Shown: piece by piece, positions 43,839-52,878 of the stretch
Numbering within the stretch: position 1 is the stretch's first letter
How the letters are laid out: every line of letters starts with the position of its first letter
Assembly: GCF_014695585.1 (NCBI RefSeq)
Contig: NZ_JACJON010000036.1
Location: forward strand, 147,944-211,943
Source: Microcoleus sp. FACHB-831
GTDB lineage: Bacteria > Cyanobacteriota > Cyanobacteriia > Cyanobacteriales > FACHB-T130
Reading direction: 5' to 3'
Length of the DNA: 64,000 nucleotides
Notes under the pieces: model-generated
What the model saw: only the letters and a program-made list of their open reading frames with translations
Databases searched by the model: none
Told to the model about the DNA's origin: nothing
Position numbers and translations under genes: made by a program

Positions 43839-44288
43839 TTGGAACGCACATTTCTAGCCGTCAAACCCGACGGCGTACAGCGCAAACTCGTGGGCGAAAT
43901 AATCCGTCGCTATGAAGCCAAAGGCTTTACCCTCGTTGGTCTGAAATTGCTTAGCGTCAGCAGGGAACTGGCAGAGGCTCATTACGACGTTCACCGCGAA
44001 AGACCCTTTTTTGGGGGTTTGGTTGAGTTTATTACCTCTGGCCCCGTTGTGGCGATGGTGTGGGAAGGTGATGGCGTCGTTGCCGCTGCCAGAAAAATCA
44101 TTGGTGCTACCAACCCGCTCACAGCAGAACCGGGAACGATTCGGGGAGACTTTGGGGTGAGTATTGGTCGCAACCTGATTCACGGTTCTGATGCTATAGA
44201 GACAGCGCAGCGCGAGATTGGCCTGTGGTTTAAAGATGAAGAACTCGTCAACTGGCAACCGAGCTTGACAAGCTGGCTGTACGAATAG
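43839..44288 (+). CDS. ndk: Nucleoside diphosphate kinase
   Basis: A 149-residue enzyme that balances NTP pools by transferring phosphate through an active-site His. [20 protein letters not shown] at the start and the catalytic region [17 protein letters not shown] near 115-131 are diagnostic. It starts with TTG: GGGAG lies 6 nt ahead, and the family consensus begins exactly here. A heptamer hairpin separates it from the convergent TerC gene. Confidence 0.97.
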   Translation: MERTFLAVKPDGVQRKLVGEIIRRYEAKGFTLVGLKLLSVSRELAEAHYDVHRERPFFGGLVEFITSGPVVAMVWEGDGVVAAARKIIGATNPLTAEPGTIRGDFGVSIGRNLIHGSDAIETAQREIGLWFKDEELVNWQPSLTSWLYE

Positions 44289-44297
44289 TTATGAGTT

Positions 44298-44356
44298 CTG
44301 AGTTATGAGTTTTGAATTAAAAGAAAATAATTTATAAATCAAAACTCATAACTCAG
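44298..44356. terminator. Heptamer-repeat hairpin between ndk and the TerC gene
   Basis: CTGAGTTATGAGTTTTGA (44298-44315) and TCAAAACTCATAACTCAG (44339-44356) are exact complements. Read from 44292, the left side is 7-nt units (GAGTTCT, GAGTTAT, GAGTTTT, GAATTAA). The loop is AT-rich. It probably ends transcripts from both convergent genes. Confidence 0.75.
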
Positions 44357-44370
44357 CGCGATCGCTCTCA

Positions 44371-45126
44371 TTACCGCTTTTGCACTTCTTTTGTCTGGCT
44401 GTCTACCGATTCGCCTACGCTCTGAGTCTCAATTTCAACACTTTGCTCGTCAGTAATGGTGCGCTGGGAAAATCCCCAAGCAAATATCACAGCAATACAG
44501 GAGACCATCACCCATTCTGGAGGTACCATGTCGGGGTTAATCGCTCTTACTAAGAGCCGCAATCCCACAAGAGCAACCGTAATATAGCCAGCGTCTTCAA
44601 GATGGACAAATTCATCTAGCCAGCGGATGAACAATCCTGCCATGAATCGCAAGGTGATAACACCAATCGTGCCGCCAGTGAGGACGAGCCAGGTTTCCTT
44701 AGAGACAGCGATCGCCGTTGTGACGCTATCGAGGGAAAAGGCCACATCCGTAATCGCAATCATCGGAATTGCGTGCCATAGCGAAGCAAAACGGGGGCCG
44801 CGATGTTCGTTGTCTTCGCCGTCCTGGGAGGTAAAGTATTGGAACACCAGCCACAGCAGATACAATGCGCCTAATAGCTCGAACTGCCAAAACTGAACCA
44901 CCCAGGTAGCTGTCAAAATCAGAGTGATTCGCAAAATATATGCAAATAACAATCCGATATTGAGAGCGCGACGCTGGAGCGCGGGGTCTTCTAAGCCTTG
45001 GGCAATGGCAGCCAGAGCGATCGCGTTATCCGCAGACAGTACCGCCTCTAACGCAATGAGGACAAGCAGTACAACCGTAGCTTCAATTCCGATATTGAAC
45101 GGAGAGTTTAGGATTTGGTCTAGCAT
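44371..45126 (-). CDS. TerC-family integral membrane protein
   Basis: A 251-residue protein with about seven membrane helices. The signature LEAVLSADNAIALAAIA and the second DVAFSLDSVTTAIAVSKETW carry the conserved acidic residues of TerC proteins, which export metal ions such as manganese or calcium. In plants and cyanobacteria relatives are tied to thylakoid assembly or Mn homeostasis; the ion here is not known. ATG at 45126 preferred to a TTG two codons earlier. The last 25 residues are a polar tail. Confidence 0.88.
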   Translation of the reverse strand: MLDQILNSPFNIGIEATVVLLVLIALEAVLSADNAIALAAIAQGLEDPALQRRALNIGLLFAYILRITLILTATWVVQFWQFELLGALYLLWLVFQYFTSQDGEDNEHRGPRFASLWHAIPMIAITDVAFSLDSVTTAIAVSKETWLVLTGGTIGVITLRFMAGLFIRWLDEFVHLEDAGYITVALVGLRLLVRAINPDMVPPEWVMVSCIAVIFAWGFSQRTITDEQSVEIETQSVGESVDSQTKEVQKR

Positions 45127-45371
45127 TAACAATTAGTGGAACTTGAAAGATGCAACTGGATTAGCAAAGAGCAAATTGCCCCAAACGTGCCAAAATGATT
45201 GCTACATTATTAACTTAGCTTAACTTTTTGTCCCACGTTCAACGCCGATTACCCCGCCAGGGGCGGCAATTGCTAAAATCTTGTGTTGCAACTTGTTACA
45301 AAATGGTTCGCGAAGGGCCAGTTTACTAGAAATTGTTGAATGATCATCCCTGAAATAAGGAGTCTCAAACA

Positions 45372-45467
45372 ATGTCTCTATCAGATACCCAAATCTATAT
45401 TGCTTTAGTTGTCGCGCTGATTCCTGGCATCTGTGCCTTCCGGCTGGCGACTGAACTGTACAAGTAA
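45372..45467 (+). CDS. psaM: Photosystem I reaction centre subunit XII (PsaM)
   Basis: A 31-residue single-helix membrane protein, [20 protein letters not shown] then a tail ending in FRLATELYK, matching PsaM in length and at both ends. It sits in the thylakoid membrane at the PSI monomer interface and contributes to trimer stability. ATAAGGAG lies 9 nt before the ATG. Two hairpins follow the stop. Confidence 0.95.
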   Translation: MSLSDTQIYIALVVALIPGICAFRLATELYK

Positions 45468-45790
45468 GTCGTCCGCTAATAATGTCGCAGGGAGCTTATC
45501 TTAACCAAGGCGAGTATTTCTTCCGGACAATACTGGCATAGTCCGGGTAATTGTCTGGAAGAATTGCTATCCAGGGCTTTAAAGCGCCCTGCGCTAATTT
45601 ATAGTTAGGCGAGTTTGTCAAAATATAGACGTAAGTTTAAATTGCGATCGCTATTGTGGCGAATGTCACGTCTAGCGAAACCCTTACTCAGCAGACCTCT
45701 TGGCAAGAAAGCAGCAGTAAACATGACCGCTTTTTGCCTCTCCTACACCAGACTTACTGACGCTTGCGGCTAGAGTGGTATCCTGTCAGC
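45468..45790. other. Region between psaM and the slr1601-like gene
   Basis: About 320 bp. The first 125 bp hold two hairpins: TTCTTCCGGACAAT (45518-45531) with ATTGTCTGGAAGAA (45550-45563), and CAGGGC with GCCCTG (45572-45591) around TTTAAAGC. They probably form the psaM transcript end, although the T-run is weak. The rest shows only one HIP1 octamer and the promoter space of the next gene. Confidence 0.45.
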
Positions 45791-46192
45791 ATGAATGCAA
45801 TCCAACAATCACAACCTCACCTGCAACCATCCGAGTCTCGTCGGGTGGCTACGCGGAAGCGACAACAACGCCATCCTTACCGGGCAGTTGCTGTTGAAAC
45901 AACGGCGAAGTTAGCCGTAAACGTGGTGTTGTCCGCAGCAGCCATAACGGCGCTGGTGCAACTCCTTCCTTATCATATGTCTCAGCAAACGAAGCTCCGA
46001 GAAATTAACTCGGAAGTTAAGCAAACTGAAAAACGGGTCAATCGCTTGCAGAGTGACTTCAGTCGCTATTTCGATCCCCGACAAGCAAAAACTGTTATGC
46101 AGGAGCAAAGCCATCGCGTTGACCCAACTCAACGTCAGGTTGTCTTGATGGACAACGGCGCTATGGATGAGGAATCGTCTTCCGATCCTTAG
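45791..46192 (+). CDS. Putative cell-division protein, slr1601 family
   Basis: A 133-residue protein. After a basic N-terminus (RRVATRKRQQRHPYRAVAVE) comes one membrane helix (about 42-62, VNVVLSAAAITALVQLLPYH), then a short coiled coil (about 65-90) and QAKTVMQEQSHRVDPTQRQV. This is the layout of the cyanobacterial slr1601 family, named as putative cell-division proteins and resembling a FtsL/DivIC-like bitopic protein. The ATG at 45791 is preferred to a TTG at 45764. Confidence 0.75.
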   Translation: MNAIQQSQPHLQPSESRRVATRKRQQRHPYRAVAVETTAKLAVNVVLSAAAITALVQLLPYHMSQQTKLREINSEVKQTEKRVNRLQSDFSRYFDPRQAKTVMQEQSHRVDPTQRQVVLMDNGAMDEESSSDP

Positions 46193-46260
46193 AAAAGGCA
46201 AAAGTAAAAAGGCGAAAGGCAGAATTTATTCGTTTTACTGTTTATTTTAACTTTTTACTT
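46193..46260. repeat. Heptamer-repeat hairpin between slr1601-like and TPR genes
   Basis: AAAAGGC, AAAAGTA, AAAAGGC and GAAAGGC units are followed by their counterpart GTTTTAC, TGTTTAT, TTTAACT and TTTTACT. AAGTAAAAAG and CTTTTTACTT are exact complements. It separates two convergent genes. Confidence 0.6.
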
Positions 46261-46276
46261 CGTTAGCTCCTATAAT

Positions 46277-46987
46277 TCAGGCGCTCAGTGGTTTTAACAT
46301 CTGGTTCATCCAGTTTTCTACTTGCAGGCGTAGCGAACGGGAGGCGTCGCCTTGAGGCGCTAACTGAGTAAGGGCACGTTGATAATCGGCGATCGCGCAG
46401 TTCCAGTCGCCCCGCAGATGATAGGTGCGCCCCCGTTCGGCATAAATGTTGCCTCGCAACTGTCCCAGTCGCAGGGCAAAGTCAAAGTTCTCAATAGCCC
46501 GCTCGTACTGCCCCATTTCCCGAAATGTTATTCCCTGGTTGATCCAGGCGCGAATGTGGCCGGGATTCAGGTCAAGAGCCATTTCATAGTCGGCGATCGC
46601 TTCTTTTAGTTGCCCAATTGCGGCGTAGTAATTGGCTCGGTTGTTGTAAACGCTTTCCAATTGAGGATTTAGCTGTAGCGCCGTGTTGTAGTCGGCGATC
46701 GCTTGGTCCATCTGACCGCTCTGGAAATAAATTAGCCCCCTGTTGTTGTATTCCGCTGCACTCGTGGGGTTGCGGTCAATCAGAGTCGTGAGGATAGCGA
46801 TCGCGCCAGTATAATCACCGCTTTGGGCTTTTGCCTTTGCTTGCTGGCGCAGGATTAGCTCGGACTCTTTGGGACTGTTGGCTGATTTGGCTAGCAGACG
46901 CTGGAGATCCTCGTTTTCGGTCGAGGGAACTGGTGAGCCTTGTTGAAGTCTTGTGTGGTGTTTACTGTTGAAAGCGCGAACGTTCAT
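46277..46987 (-). CDS. TPR protein
   Basis: A 236-residue protein with five tetratricopeptide repeats (about 48-220) of the pattern A-x-Y-N-N-R-G and AIADYxxAL. It has no signal peptide; the first 35 residues are polar. It would be a cytoplasmic protein-binding scaffold with no assigned partner. ATG at 46987. Confidence 0.85.
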   Translation of the reverse strand: MNVRAFNSKHHTRLQQGSPVPSTENEDLQRLLAKSANSPKESELILRQQAKAKAQSGDYTGAIAILTTLIDRNPTSAAEYNNRGLIYFQSGQMDQAIADYNTALQLNPQLESVYNNRANYYAAIGQLKEAIADYEMALDLNPGHIRAWINQGITFREMGQYERAIENFDFALRLGQLRGNIYAERGRTYHLRGDWNCAIADYQRALTQLAPQGDASRSLRLQVENWMNQMLKPLSA

Positions 46988-47489
46988 TTTATCCTCAACG
47001 GTAGCTGTGGCCTATCTGAAATCACCTTACCGACTTGATCCCCCCAGCTGAATGATGTTCTGTGTCAGTTGCCAGGGCGTCTTTGTTTTGGGGAGCGATC
47101 GCAGCAGTCAGTATGTTGATTGCTAGACATCCTCCGTAAATCTACAGCCCTTATCCTCCGGTTTCCTGAAACATCCCCCGCAATCCTACAGGTGCGATCG
47201 CGTTGGCCTTTCAAAATAGACCCCGCGTGTGAAGCTCTAGCAATTGGCATAGCACATGGAAAATCTGGAGAGGCATTGAATCAGCGTCTCTCTAAAGGCA
47301 TCCAAGGACAAAAGCACAACTTACTCGCAATATTTCTGAGTTCTCACTTAGAGAATTCAACTGAAAAAGTGCTAAGCACCGCTACGCTAGCAAAAAAGAA
47401 GCTAAGAACTCGTGGATAGATGCCTGCTAGAATGCAACCGATAGGCGCTTGATGTGTCTTCGTTTGGAATACTTAACCGGAATAGCCCT
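46988..47489. other. Intergenic region between TPR gene and conserved hypothetical gene
   Basis: About 500 bp upstream of two divergent genes. A 99-codon frame (47120-47419) is open on the plus strand but shows no recognisable fold and no ribosome binding site, so I do not call it. No RNA gene or repeat is recognised. Confidence 0.4.
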
Positions 47490-47954
47490 ATGGCAACTGC
47501 AACGTCAATACCCAATGCCCCCGACCTTTGTGCAGACGACTACCTGCTGGTAGGTTTAGCTACCTGCTTTATCAAGGAAGATGGCGAAGTTCATGAAGTG
47601 AAAGTAATTGAACCTATCCCCTCGGCTGCAATAGAAGCAATTCTCAAAGGAATTCCCACATCCTACCAGGTTGCCTGTGCCACAACGATAGGCGCGGTTA
47701 TAGACAATGAGACGCCGCAGAAGCCAGCGGATTTTCCAGAAGAGTCTCAGTTTGGTGAGGAGTTTATTTTCCGCGCGATCGCAGCCGCACGCACCTATAA
47801 GACCAAACCAGCCGCCCAATCCCACATACCCCTGGGAACCAGCCGCAATGACTTTAATTACTCAGTGGAAAGAAAGCGGGTTTTGAATGCCAAGCGCGTT
47901 ATCACCAAAGAAGATAACGTGAAACAACACTCCCACACTCATAAAGTTCTTTAG
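47490..47954 (+). CDS. Conserved cyanobacterial protein of unknown function
   Basis: A 154-residue protein starting MATATSIPNAPDLCADDYLL. The first 90 residues have mixed strands and helices (LVGLATCFIKEDGEVHEVKV, AAIEAILKGIPTSYQVACAT); the C-terminal third is basic and polar. No signal peptide or membrane segment is seen. It ends 11 bp before a glutathione transferase gene, so the two are probably cotranscribed. ATG at 47490 preferred to the upstream TTG. Confidence 0.6.
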   Translation: MATATSIPNAPDLCADDYLLVGLATCFIKEDGEVHEVKVIEPIPSAAIEAILKGIPTSYQVACATTIGAVIDNETPQKPADFPEESQFGEEFIFRAIAAARTYKTKPAAQSHIPLGTSRNDFNYSVERKRVLNAKRVITKEDNVKQHSHTHKVL

Positions 47955-47965
47955 AGGTTAGCTGT

Positions 47966-48523
47966 ATGTTGAAACTGTATGGCGGCGCTTTTAGTCGCGC
48001 TTCAATTGTCAAGTGGTATCTCGAAGAAATCGGCGTTCCCTACGAATTTGTGATGCTGGATATGCAGGCGGGCGCTCACTTGCAACCAGATTTTCTGGCA
48101 ATTAACCCGATAGGCAAAGTCCCTGCTATTGTCGATGGGGATTTCAAGCTTTGGGAATCGGGGGCGATTTTGGTGTATTTAGCCCAAAAGTACGGTAAGA
48201 TGCCAGCCTCCCCAGAGGAGCAAGCGGTCATTATCCAATGGGTGCTATTTGGCAATGCTACATTGGCGCAAGGGATTTTTGTAGAGGCTAATCGGGCCAA
48301 AGAACTACCCAAATTGATGAAACCGCTGAATGACATATTTGAGCGGCAACCGTTCTTACTGGGAAATGAGTTCAGCGTGGCTGATGTAGCGGTTGGGTCA
48401 ATTCTGGGTTACATCCCCATGATGTTGAAGCTTGACTTGAGCGAGTACCCAGCTGTTGTGGACTATATCAAGCGTATGGGGGAGCGTCCTGCTTTTCAGA
48501 AATCAATTGCCGCACGCGGTTAA
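47966..48523 (+). CDS. Glutathione S-transferase
   Basis: A 185-residue protein with an N-terminal thioredoxin-like domain (MLKLYGGAFSRASIVKWYLE; NPIGKVPAIVDGDFKLWESG, which holds the cis-Pro and the glutathione-binding Glu-Ser) and a helical C-terminal domain (FSVADVAVGSILGYIP with the N-capping motif). It probably conjugates or reduces small electrophiles with glutathione. A little shorter than typical (about 200). ATG at 47966 behind AGAGG. Confidence 0.9.
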   Translation: MLKLYGGAFSRASIVKWYLEEIGVPYEFVMLDMQAGAHLQPDFLAINPIGKVPAIVDGDFKLWESGAILVYLAQKYGKMPASPEEQAVIIQWVLFGNATLAQGIFVEANRAKELPKLMKPLNDIFERQPFLLGNEFSVADVAVGSILGYIPMMLKLDLSEYPAVVDYIKRMGERPAFQKSIAARG

Positions 48524-48524
48524 T

Positions 48525-48585
48525 TGATGGTTGATGGGTGATGGGTGATGGTTCGTTGCTTATTGCCATAAACCATCAACCATCA
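48525..48585. terminator. Heptamer-repeat hairpin between GST and psbK genes
   Basis: TTGATGG, TTGATGG, GTGATGG and GTGATGG units are followed by the complement CCATCAACCATCA (48573-48585), which pairs with TGATGGTTGATGG (48525-48537). It lies between two convergent genes. Confidence 0.7.
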
Positions 48586-48594
48586 CTGTTAGGT

Positions 48595-48732
48595 TTAGCG
48601 GAAACCGACGGCTGCTTGCCAAACGAAGGCTAGCAGCAAGAAGAATACAGGAATAATTGGAAGAACGTCGATGAGGGGGTCAAAGGCGGCGTAAGCTTCG
48701 GGGAGTTTTGCCAACAGGAGTGCAGCTTCCAT
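48595..48732 (-). CDS. psbK: Photosystem II reaction centre protein PsbK
   Basis: A 45-residue precursor, [20 protein letters not shown] then a membrane helix ending VWQAAVGFR, an almost exact PsbK sequence. The short leader up to YAAF is removed, leaving the mature single-helix subunit at the CP43 side of PSII in the thylakoid membrane. The longer open frame upstream has no relation to the family, so the ATG at 48732 is chosen. Confidence 0.96.
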   Translation of the reverse strand: MEAALLLAKLPEAYAAFDPLIDVLPIIPVFFLLLAFVWQAAVGFR

Positions 48733-49198
48733 GTTTAAATTTACCTTTCCAACACAGTTTTCAGAATTGACATGGATCTTAACATGAATCCGATGGCATC
48801 TGGACTGGGTAAAATAACCCAAAAAGCGGTCGCGAAGTTACCTAGCTCAACTGCGTTCCTGACTTTTAGTTTCAGGTAAGCGATCGCGGCGAGGTTAATA
48901 AGTCAAGAGATTGAGTGGGAGAAGTTTGTAAATATTTGATTAGGAGCGATCGCACTCACTTGTGAAATAACCATCGTATTTGAGTTGCCAAATACCAGAC
49001 TTTCAGATCCCCGACTTGTTTAAGAAGTCGGAGATATCCCTTTCAGGAATTATTAATGCATATTAAATTAACTTAAATACGGCTTCAATTGCTCGTTTTG
49101 CCGCTTCAACAAAAGCTGCAATTACAACCAAATTAGTTTATTAAAACACAGGATAAAGTTTATAAAAAAGCAAATTATTTTTTACTAGATAACTGCCA
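48733..49198. other. Region upstream of psbK
   Basis: About 470 bp holding the psbK promoter region. A hairpin at 49007-49035 (ATCCCCGACTT/AAGTCGGAGAT) resembles the one at 35366-35396 and may end the DUF202 transcript. The stretch from 49040 to 49195 is AT-rich. No gene is seen. Confidence 0.45.
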
Positions 49199-49621
49199 TT
49201 ATTCAGGCACAAGAGGACTCGTTGGGCTAAGGGGGGCTGTAAAGACAAAGTAGATCACCCCAGTTCCCAAGAGTATTACCGCAAGGCTGAACAGGATCAC
49301 CCAGCGGTCTGCTGGTTCATAAGTATCCTCGTCGATGTCGCGTCGGGCGACAAAGTAGTGCCAGGTTGATAGCAACACCGTCACTAGGCCAACTAAAGAG
49401 AAAATTAAACCCAACATCCAGCCATTGCCGGGACGAGGTACAAGGGGTGGCTGAAAAGCGCGAAGGCGCACGATGACGACGCCAAAACCCATGAGGGCGA
49501 TCGCAGTCCGCATCCATGCCAAATAGGTACGCTCATTTGCCAAATGTTCCCGCACCCGCGACTGATTCACTTTCCTTGGCTTCTCTGCATCTACTTTGGT
49601 GAAGTTGAACAGTAAACTCAT
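49199..49621 (-). CDS. DUF202 (YidH-like) membrane protein
   Basis: A 140-residue protein with three membrane helices (about 35-55, 68-88, 108-128). The N-terminal REHLANERTYLAWMRTAIAL is the DUF202 signature. The family is widespread and of unknown function; members have been tied to stress or ion transport only loosely. ATG at 49621 gives a basic soluble N-terminus before the first helix. Confidence 0.85.
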   Translation of the reverse strand: MSLLFNFTKVDAEKPRKVNQSRVREHLANERTYLAWMRTAIALMGFGVVIVRLRAFQPPLVPRPGNGWMLGLIFSLVGLVTVLLSTWHYFVARRDIDEDTYEPADRWVILFSLAVILLGTGVIYFVFTAPLSPTSPLVPE

Positions 49622-49847
49622 CGATTACACCCTAAATTGCGGTTCAGACGTAGAAATAAAATCAGCTAGAAGGCCTTTATAAGCACTTTTAGCCAAAATT
49701 TTAATTTCGCGGAAGAACTTATAAAGGCTATTAGCCAGAGCATGATAAATATTAGGCAATTATGCCCTCTAGCTTGTCATACCCTGGCTATTCACTTAAT
49801 ATCCTACCGATGAAAAGCAGGAAAAACCCTCAACCTATCCATGAATT

Positions 49848-50498
49848 TTAATCATCGATTGGTGCATTGGCAGTTTGCGAGTCAATATCCGCTTGAGACA
49901 AAGTGGGAATAGACCAGTTAGCAGCACCCGCCTTGAAAACTTTAGCAGGAGAAACATTGAATTCAACTGCGCCAGTTTCTGAATTTGTTTTAGCGATTAG
50001 CTGAGTTCCACTCACAATTTTGAGAGCGACAGGCTCGCCTAATTCTTGCCCTTGGTTATCCCCAGCCGTTAAGCCAGCGACTTTAGCATCACTCGGCAAG
50101 TAAACGCCATCGCAGCTCCAATCATCATCCGTTTCTTGACCATCTCCTAAGTAATAAAGGGTACTTTGGTCGGAGGTTGGAAAGAAGGATTTTTTGGGTT
50201 TATGAGCGTAAATAGCCAGAGTTTTTCCGGTTTCATTGCGGCACCGCCCCCAGTCTTTTGCGGTTTCTAGAATGTATTTTTGAAGCTGTAACTGACCAAT
50301 TTGCTGCTGAATTTCCTCCGGTGTAGAACCAGATGAATCTGGTGCATCCTTGGCTTTTAAGAGGTTATCGAGAGCTTGAGTCACTTCTGTGTAATCGGCA
50401 CTCTGGGTCAAACGCGGTCTATCTGCCCATGAGGGTTGAGCGATCGCTAAATTGACTAGAAGCGCCAATACTACTAAAACAATTTTCCAGAGTTTCAT
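49848..50498 (-). CDS. Secreted protein of unknown function, paralog A
   Basis: A 216-residue protein with a signal peptide (MKLWKIVLVVLALLVNLAIA, cleavage after QPSWA). The mature part contains RCRNETGKTLAIYAHKPKK with one Cys, DDDWSCDGVYLPSD with another, and ends in NWSIPTLSQADID. The two Cys may form a disulfide. It is clearly paralogous over its full length to the protein at 59483-60115. No family is recognised. ATG at 50498 is preceded by AAGGAG at the proper distance, so the upstream TTG is rejected. Confidence 0.75.
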   Translation of the reverse strand: MKLWKIVLVVLALLVNLAIAQPSWADRPRLTQSADYTEVTQALDNLLKAKDAPDSSGSTPEEIQQQIGQLQLQKYILETAKDWGRCRNETGKTLAIYAHKPKKSFFPTSDQSTLYYLGDGQETDDDWSCDGVYLPSDAKVAGLTAGDNQGQELGEPVALKIVSGTQLIAKTNSETGAVEFNVSPAKVFKAGAANWSIPTLSQADIDSQTANAPIDD

Positions 50499-50640
50499 GA
50501 GCTTTCTCCTTTTCAAAATGGCTAGTTGTTTTTATTAAAGCTATTTTCCTTAATTTATTTTAGAATCTAAAGGAAAATAGCTGTTCGGGGAATGTTGAGG
50601 GTGCAGAGGTAGTCAAGCGCTCATTAGGAAATTGATGCGC

Positions 50641-51792
50641 TCATATCTTGCCAGCAACCTGAATTTGATCGAAAATTGCCCCCTCGGCAAAGAACTTCTT
50701 CTGGATATCATCCCAACCCCCCAAATCTTGAACGGTGAAGAGAGTTTGGAGTTGGGGATAATTATTAGCAACTTCTGCTGCCACGCTAGGATTAACGGGA
50801 CGATATCCTAACTTCGCAAATTCTTGTTGGGCTTCAGTTGTGTAAAGAAAATCGACAAATGCTTGTGCAATTTGTCTGGTGCCGTGTTTATCAACGTTTT
50901 TGTCTACAAGAGCGACAGGGTTGTCGATCGAAATGTTAACTTCGGGTACCACAGAAGGTAGTTTCTCACCATTCTGCTGAGCCAAAATTACCTCGTCTTC
51001 GTAGTTGAGTAAGACATCTCCCTTTCCTTGCTTAAAAAATATATCGCTAGCCTGACGCGCATTGTTGGTTAGCACGGGGACGTTTTTATAGACTTTGGTT
51101 GCAAACTCCCGCGCTTGAGCTTCATCGCCCCCTTTTTGCGTCACAGAACCCCACAAAGCCAGGAAATTCCAAATAGCAATACCAGATGTTTTGGGGTTAG
51201 CTGTAATGATACTCAGGCCATCTTTTGTCAAGTCTTCCCAAGTGTTGATGCCTTTCGGGTTGCCAGGGCGGGTAACAATAGCGACGACGGAACGGGTAAC
51301 AATGCCACCTCTGGGAGATTTTCTTTCCCAACCGGGTTCAATTAAACCTGCTTTTTCAATTTTATGGGTGTCAAGGGCAAGTGAGAGATGGACGATATCT
51401 GCTTCTTGCGAGCCATCAATGACAGCACGAGCTTGGGAACCAGATCCGCCATAACTCTGCTCGATAGTGACGTTTTGATTATGTTCTTTCTGCCACTTTT
51501 CTACAAATTTCGGTACGATTTGCTCGTAAGCTGCTTGAGTAACCGAATAGGAGACGAGAGATAGCTTTACGTCACCACCTTTAGAAGCTGAGTTAGCGTT
51601 GCTACCACAGGCAGCGATCGCCATGCTTAGGCCAACTCCTACCAAAAACAGGGGCACGAAGCGCCATAGAGAACGTCCGTTCGACCAACTTCTTATCGAT
51701 TGTTGGCACCACTGTCTAATACCCTGCAAAGCTTTTGGAATTTTGTAGGGTGTAGCGCTTGTCGGAGAGGATTTTGAATTTTGAATTGTCAT
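50641..51792 (-). CDS. sbpA: Sulfate ABC transporter substrate-binding protein
   Basis: A 383-residue lipoprotein. After a long basic N-terminus it has a membrane segment and lipobox (AIAACGS). The binding domain has SYSVTQAAYEQIVPKF, SYGGSGSQARAVIDG, IVHLSLALDTHKIEKAGL and NPKTSGIAIWNFLALWGSV, all typical of the SbpA/CysP family that presents sulfate to CysTWA. No cysT, cysW or cysA gene is adjacent. It follows ppk2 by 41 bp on the same strand. The ATG at 51792 is chosen because a longer frame runs into ppk2 and adds unlikely sequence. Confidence 0.9.
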   Translation of the reverse strand: MTIQNSKSSPTSATPYKIPKALQGIRQWCQQSIRSWSNGRSLWRFVPLFLVGVGLSMAIAACGSNANSASKGGDVKLSLVSYSVTQAAYEQIVPKFVEKWQKEHNQNVTIEQSYGGSGSQARAVIDGSQEADIVHLSLALDTHKIEKAGLIEPGWERKSPRGGIVTRSVVAIVTRPGNPKGINTWEDLTKDGLSIITANPKTSGIAIWNFLALWGSVTQKGGDEAQAREFATKVYKNVPVLTNNARQASDIFFKQGKGDVLLNYEDEVILAQQNGEKLPSVVPEVNISIDNPVALVDKNVDKHGTRQIAQAFVDFLYTTEAQQEFAKLGYRPVNPSVAAEVANNYPQLQTLFTVQDLGGWDDIQKKFFAEGAIFDQIQVAGKI

Positions 51793-51833
51793 AACTACAC
51801 AACAAAATCTATTGGAACCAGAGTCAGGCGTCC

Positions 51834-52802
51834 TTAATCTGGCACCACAATATTTTCTAAACCTTTTTCTGCACTCGGATATTGGGGATTCATCGCCTCC
51901 AGCGTGTCCGCGATCGCACGAGCAACCACTAGATTGCGATACCACTTATTGTTGGCAGGCACTACATACCAAGGGGCGTGGGCAGTCGAGCAATTATTAA
52001 TCATGTCCTCAAAAGCCGCTTGATAGTCATCCCAAAACAGGCGTTCTTTCACGTCATTACTGGAAAACTTCCAATGCTTATCTGGGTCTTGTAATCTACT
52101 TTCTAAGCGCCGTTTTTGTTCGTCTTTAGAAATGTGGAGAAAAAACTTGATTACCGCAATATTATTAAGAGTGAGCATATGCTCAAACTCATTAATCAGG
52201 TGATAGCGCTCTAGCCAAACGTTCTCCGGTACCAACTGCTTCACTCGCACAATTAGCACGTCTTCGTAATGAGAGCGGTTGAAGATCGAGATCATCCCGC
52301 GCTGCGGGGTTCGCTGGTGGTAGCGCCACAGAAAGTCGTGATTTAATTCCTCATCGCTGGGCTTTTTGAATGACCACACTTGACAGCCTTGCGGATTGAG
52401 TCCGCCAAATACGTGTTTGATTGTGCCATCTTTACCGCCTGTGTCCATCGCTTGCAGCACAATCAACAAACTGCGCTTGTGTTCGGCATATAACCGTTCT
52501 TGTAAATTCTGTAGGCGTTGGCGCTGCTTTTCAAGCTCCTTCTCAACGTGTTTCTTTTTCTTGTAGTCCTCGGCAGCATTTGGATCGAGATTAGCCAAAA
52601 TGATCGGTCGTCCGGGGTGAACCCGGTAGCGAGGATAGTCGGGTTCAGGCGGTGGATTGTCTACAACAATTTTTTCAGGTGCCATCTCAGAGGCAGACTC
52701 AGCCGTTGCCAACGCTTGCGCTTTTTTAGTCTTGTCAGATTCTGCTGGCGCGGCACCTGAAGCGAGAGAACTACTCTCTATTGAATTACTTAACTGGCTC
52801 AT
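51834..52802 (-). CDS. ppk2: Polyphosphate kinase 2 family protein
   Basis: A 322-residue PPK2-type enzyme transferring phosphate between polyphosphate and nucleotides. Walker A is in LQAMDTGGKDGTIKHVF, FKKPSDEELNHDFLWRYHQ follows, and Walker B-like and lid residues are in ISIFNRSHYEDVLIVRV and FFLHISKDEQKRRLESR. The first 70 residues are a low-complexity extension (Ser/Ala/Glu/Pro) beyond the core. It lies directly after pstB on the same strand, so it probably joins the phosphate-uptake operon. ATG at 52802. Confidence 0.92.
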   Translation of the reverse strand: MSQLSNSIESSSLASGAAPAESDKTKKAQALATAESASEMAPEKIVVDNPPPEPDYPRYRVHPGRPIILANLDPNAAEDYKKKKHVEKELEKQRQRLQNLQERLYAEHKRSLLIVLQAMDTGGKDGTIKHVFGGLNPQGCQVWSFKKPSDEELNHDFLWRYHQRTPQRGMISIFNRSHYEDVLIVRVKQLVPENVWLERYHLINEFEHMLTLNNIAVIKFFLHISKDEQKRRLESRLQDPDKHWKFSSNDVKERLFWDDYQAAFEDMINNCSTAHAPWYVVPANNKWYRNLVVARAIADTLEAMNPQYPSAEKGLENIVVPD

Positions 52803-52878
52803 TTTGTCTCCAGAGTTGAACGAAGTTGGTTGCTCTTAAGACGTGTTGGTGAGGAAGCCAACATCTGCAAGGCGGGAC

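Noticed and set aside
47120..47419. 99-codon ORF in the region before the conserved hypothetical gene
   Set aside because: No ribosome binding site, no recognisable fold and a composition typical of a chance frame.
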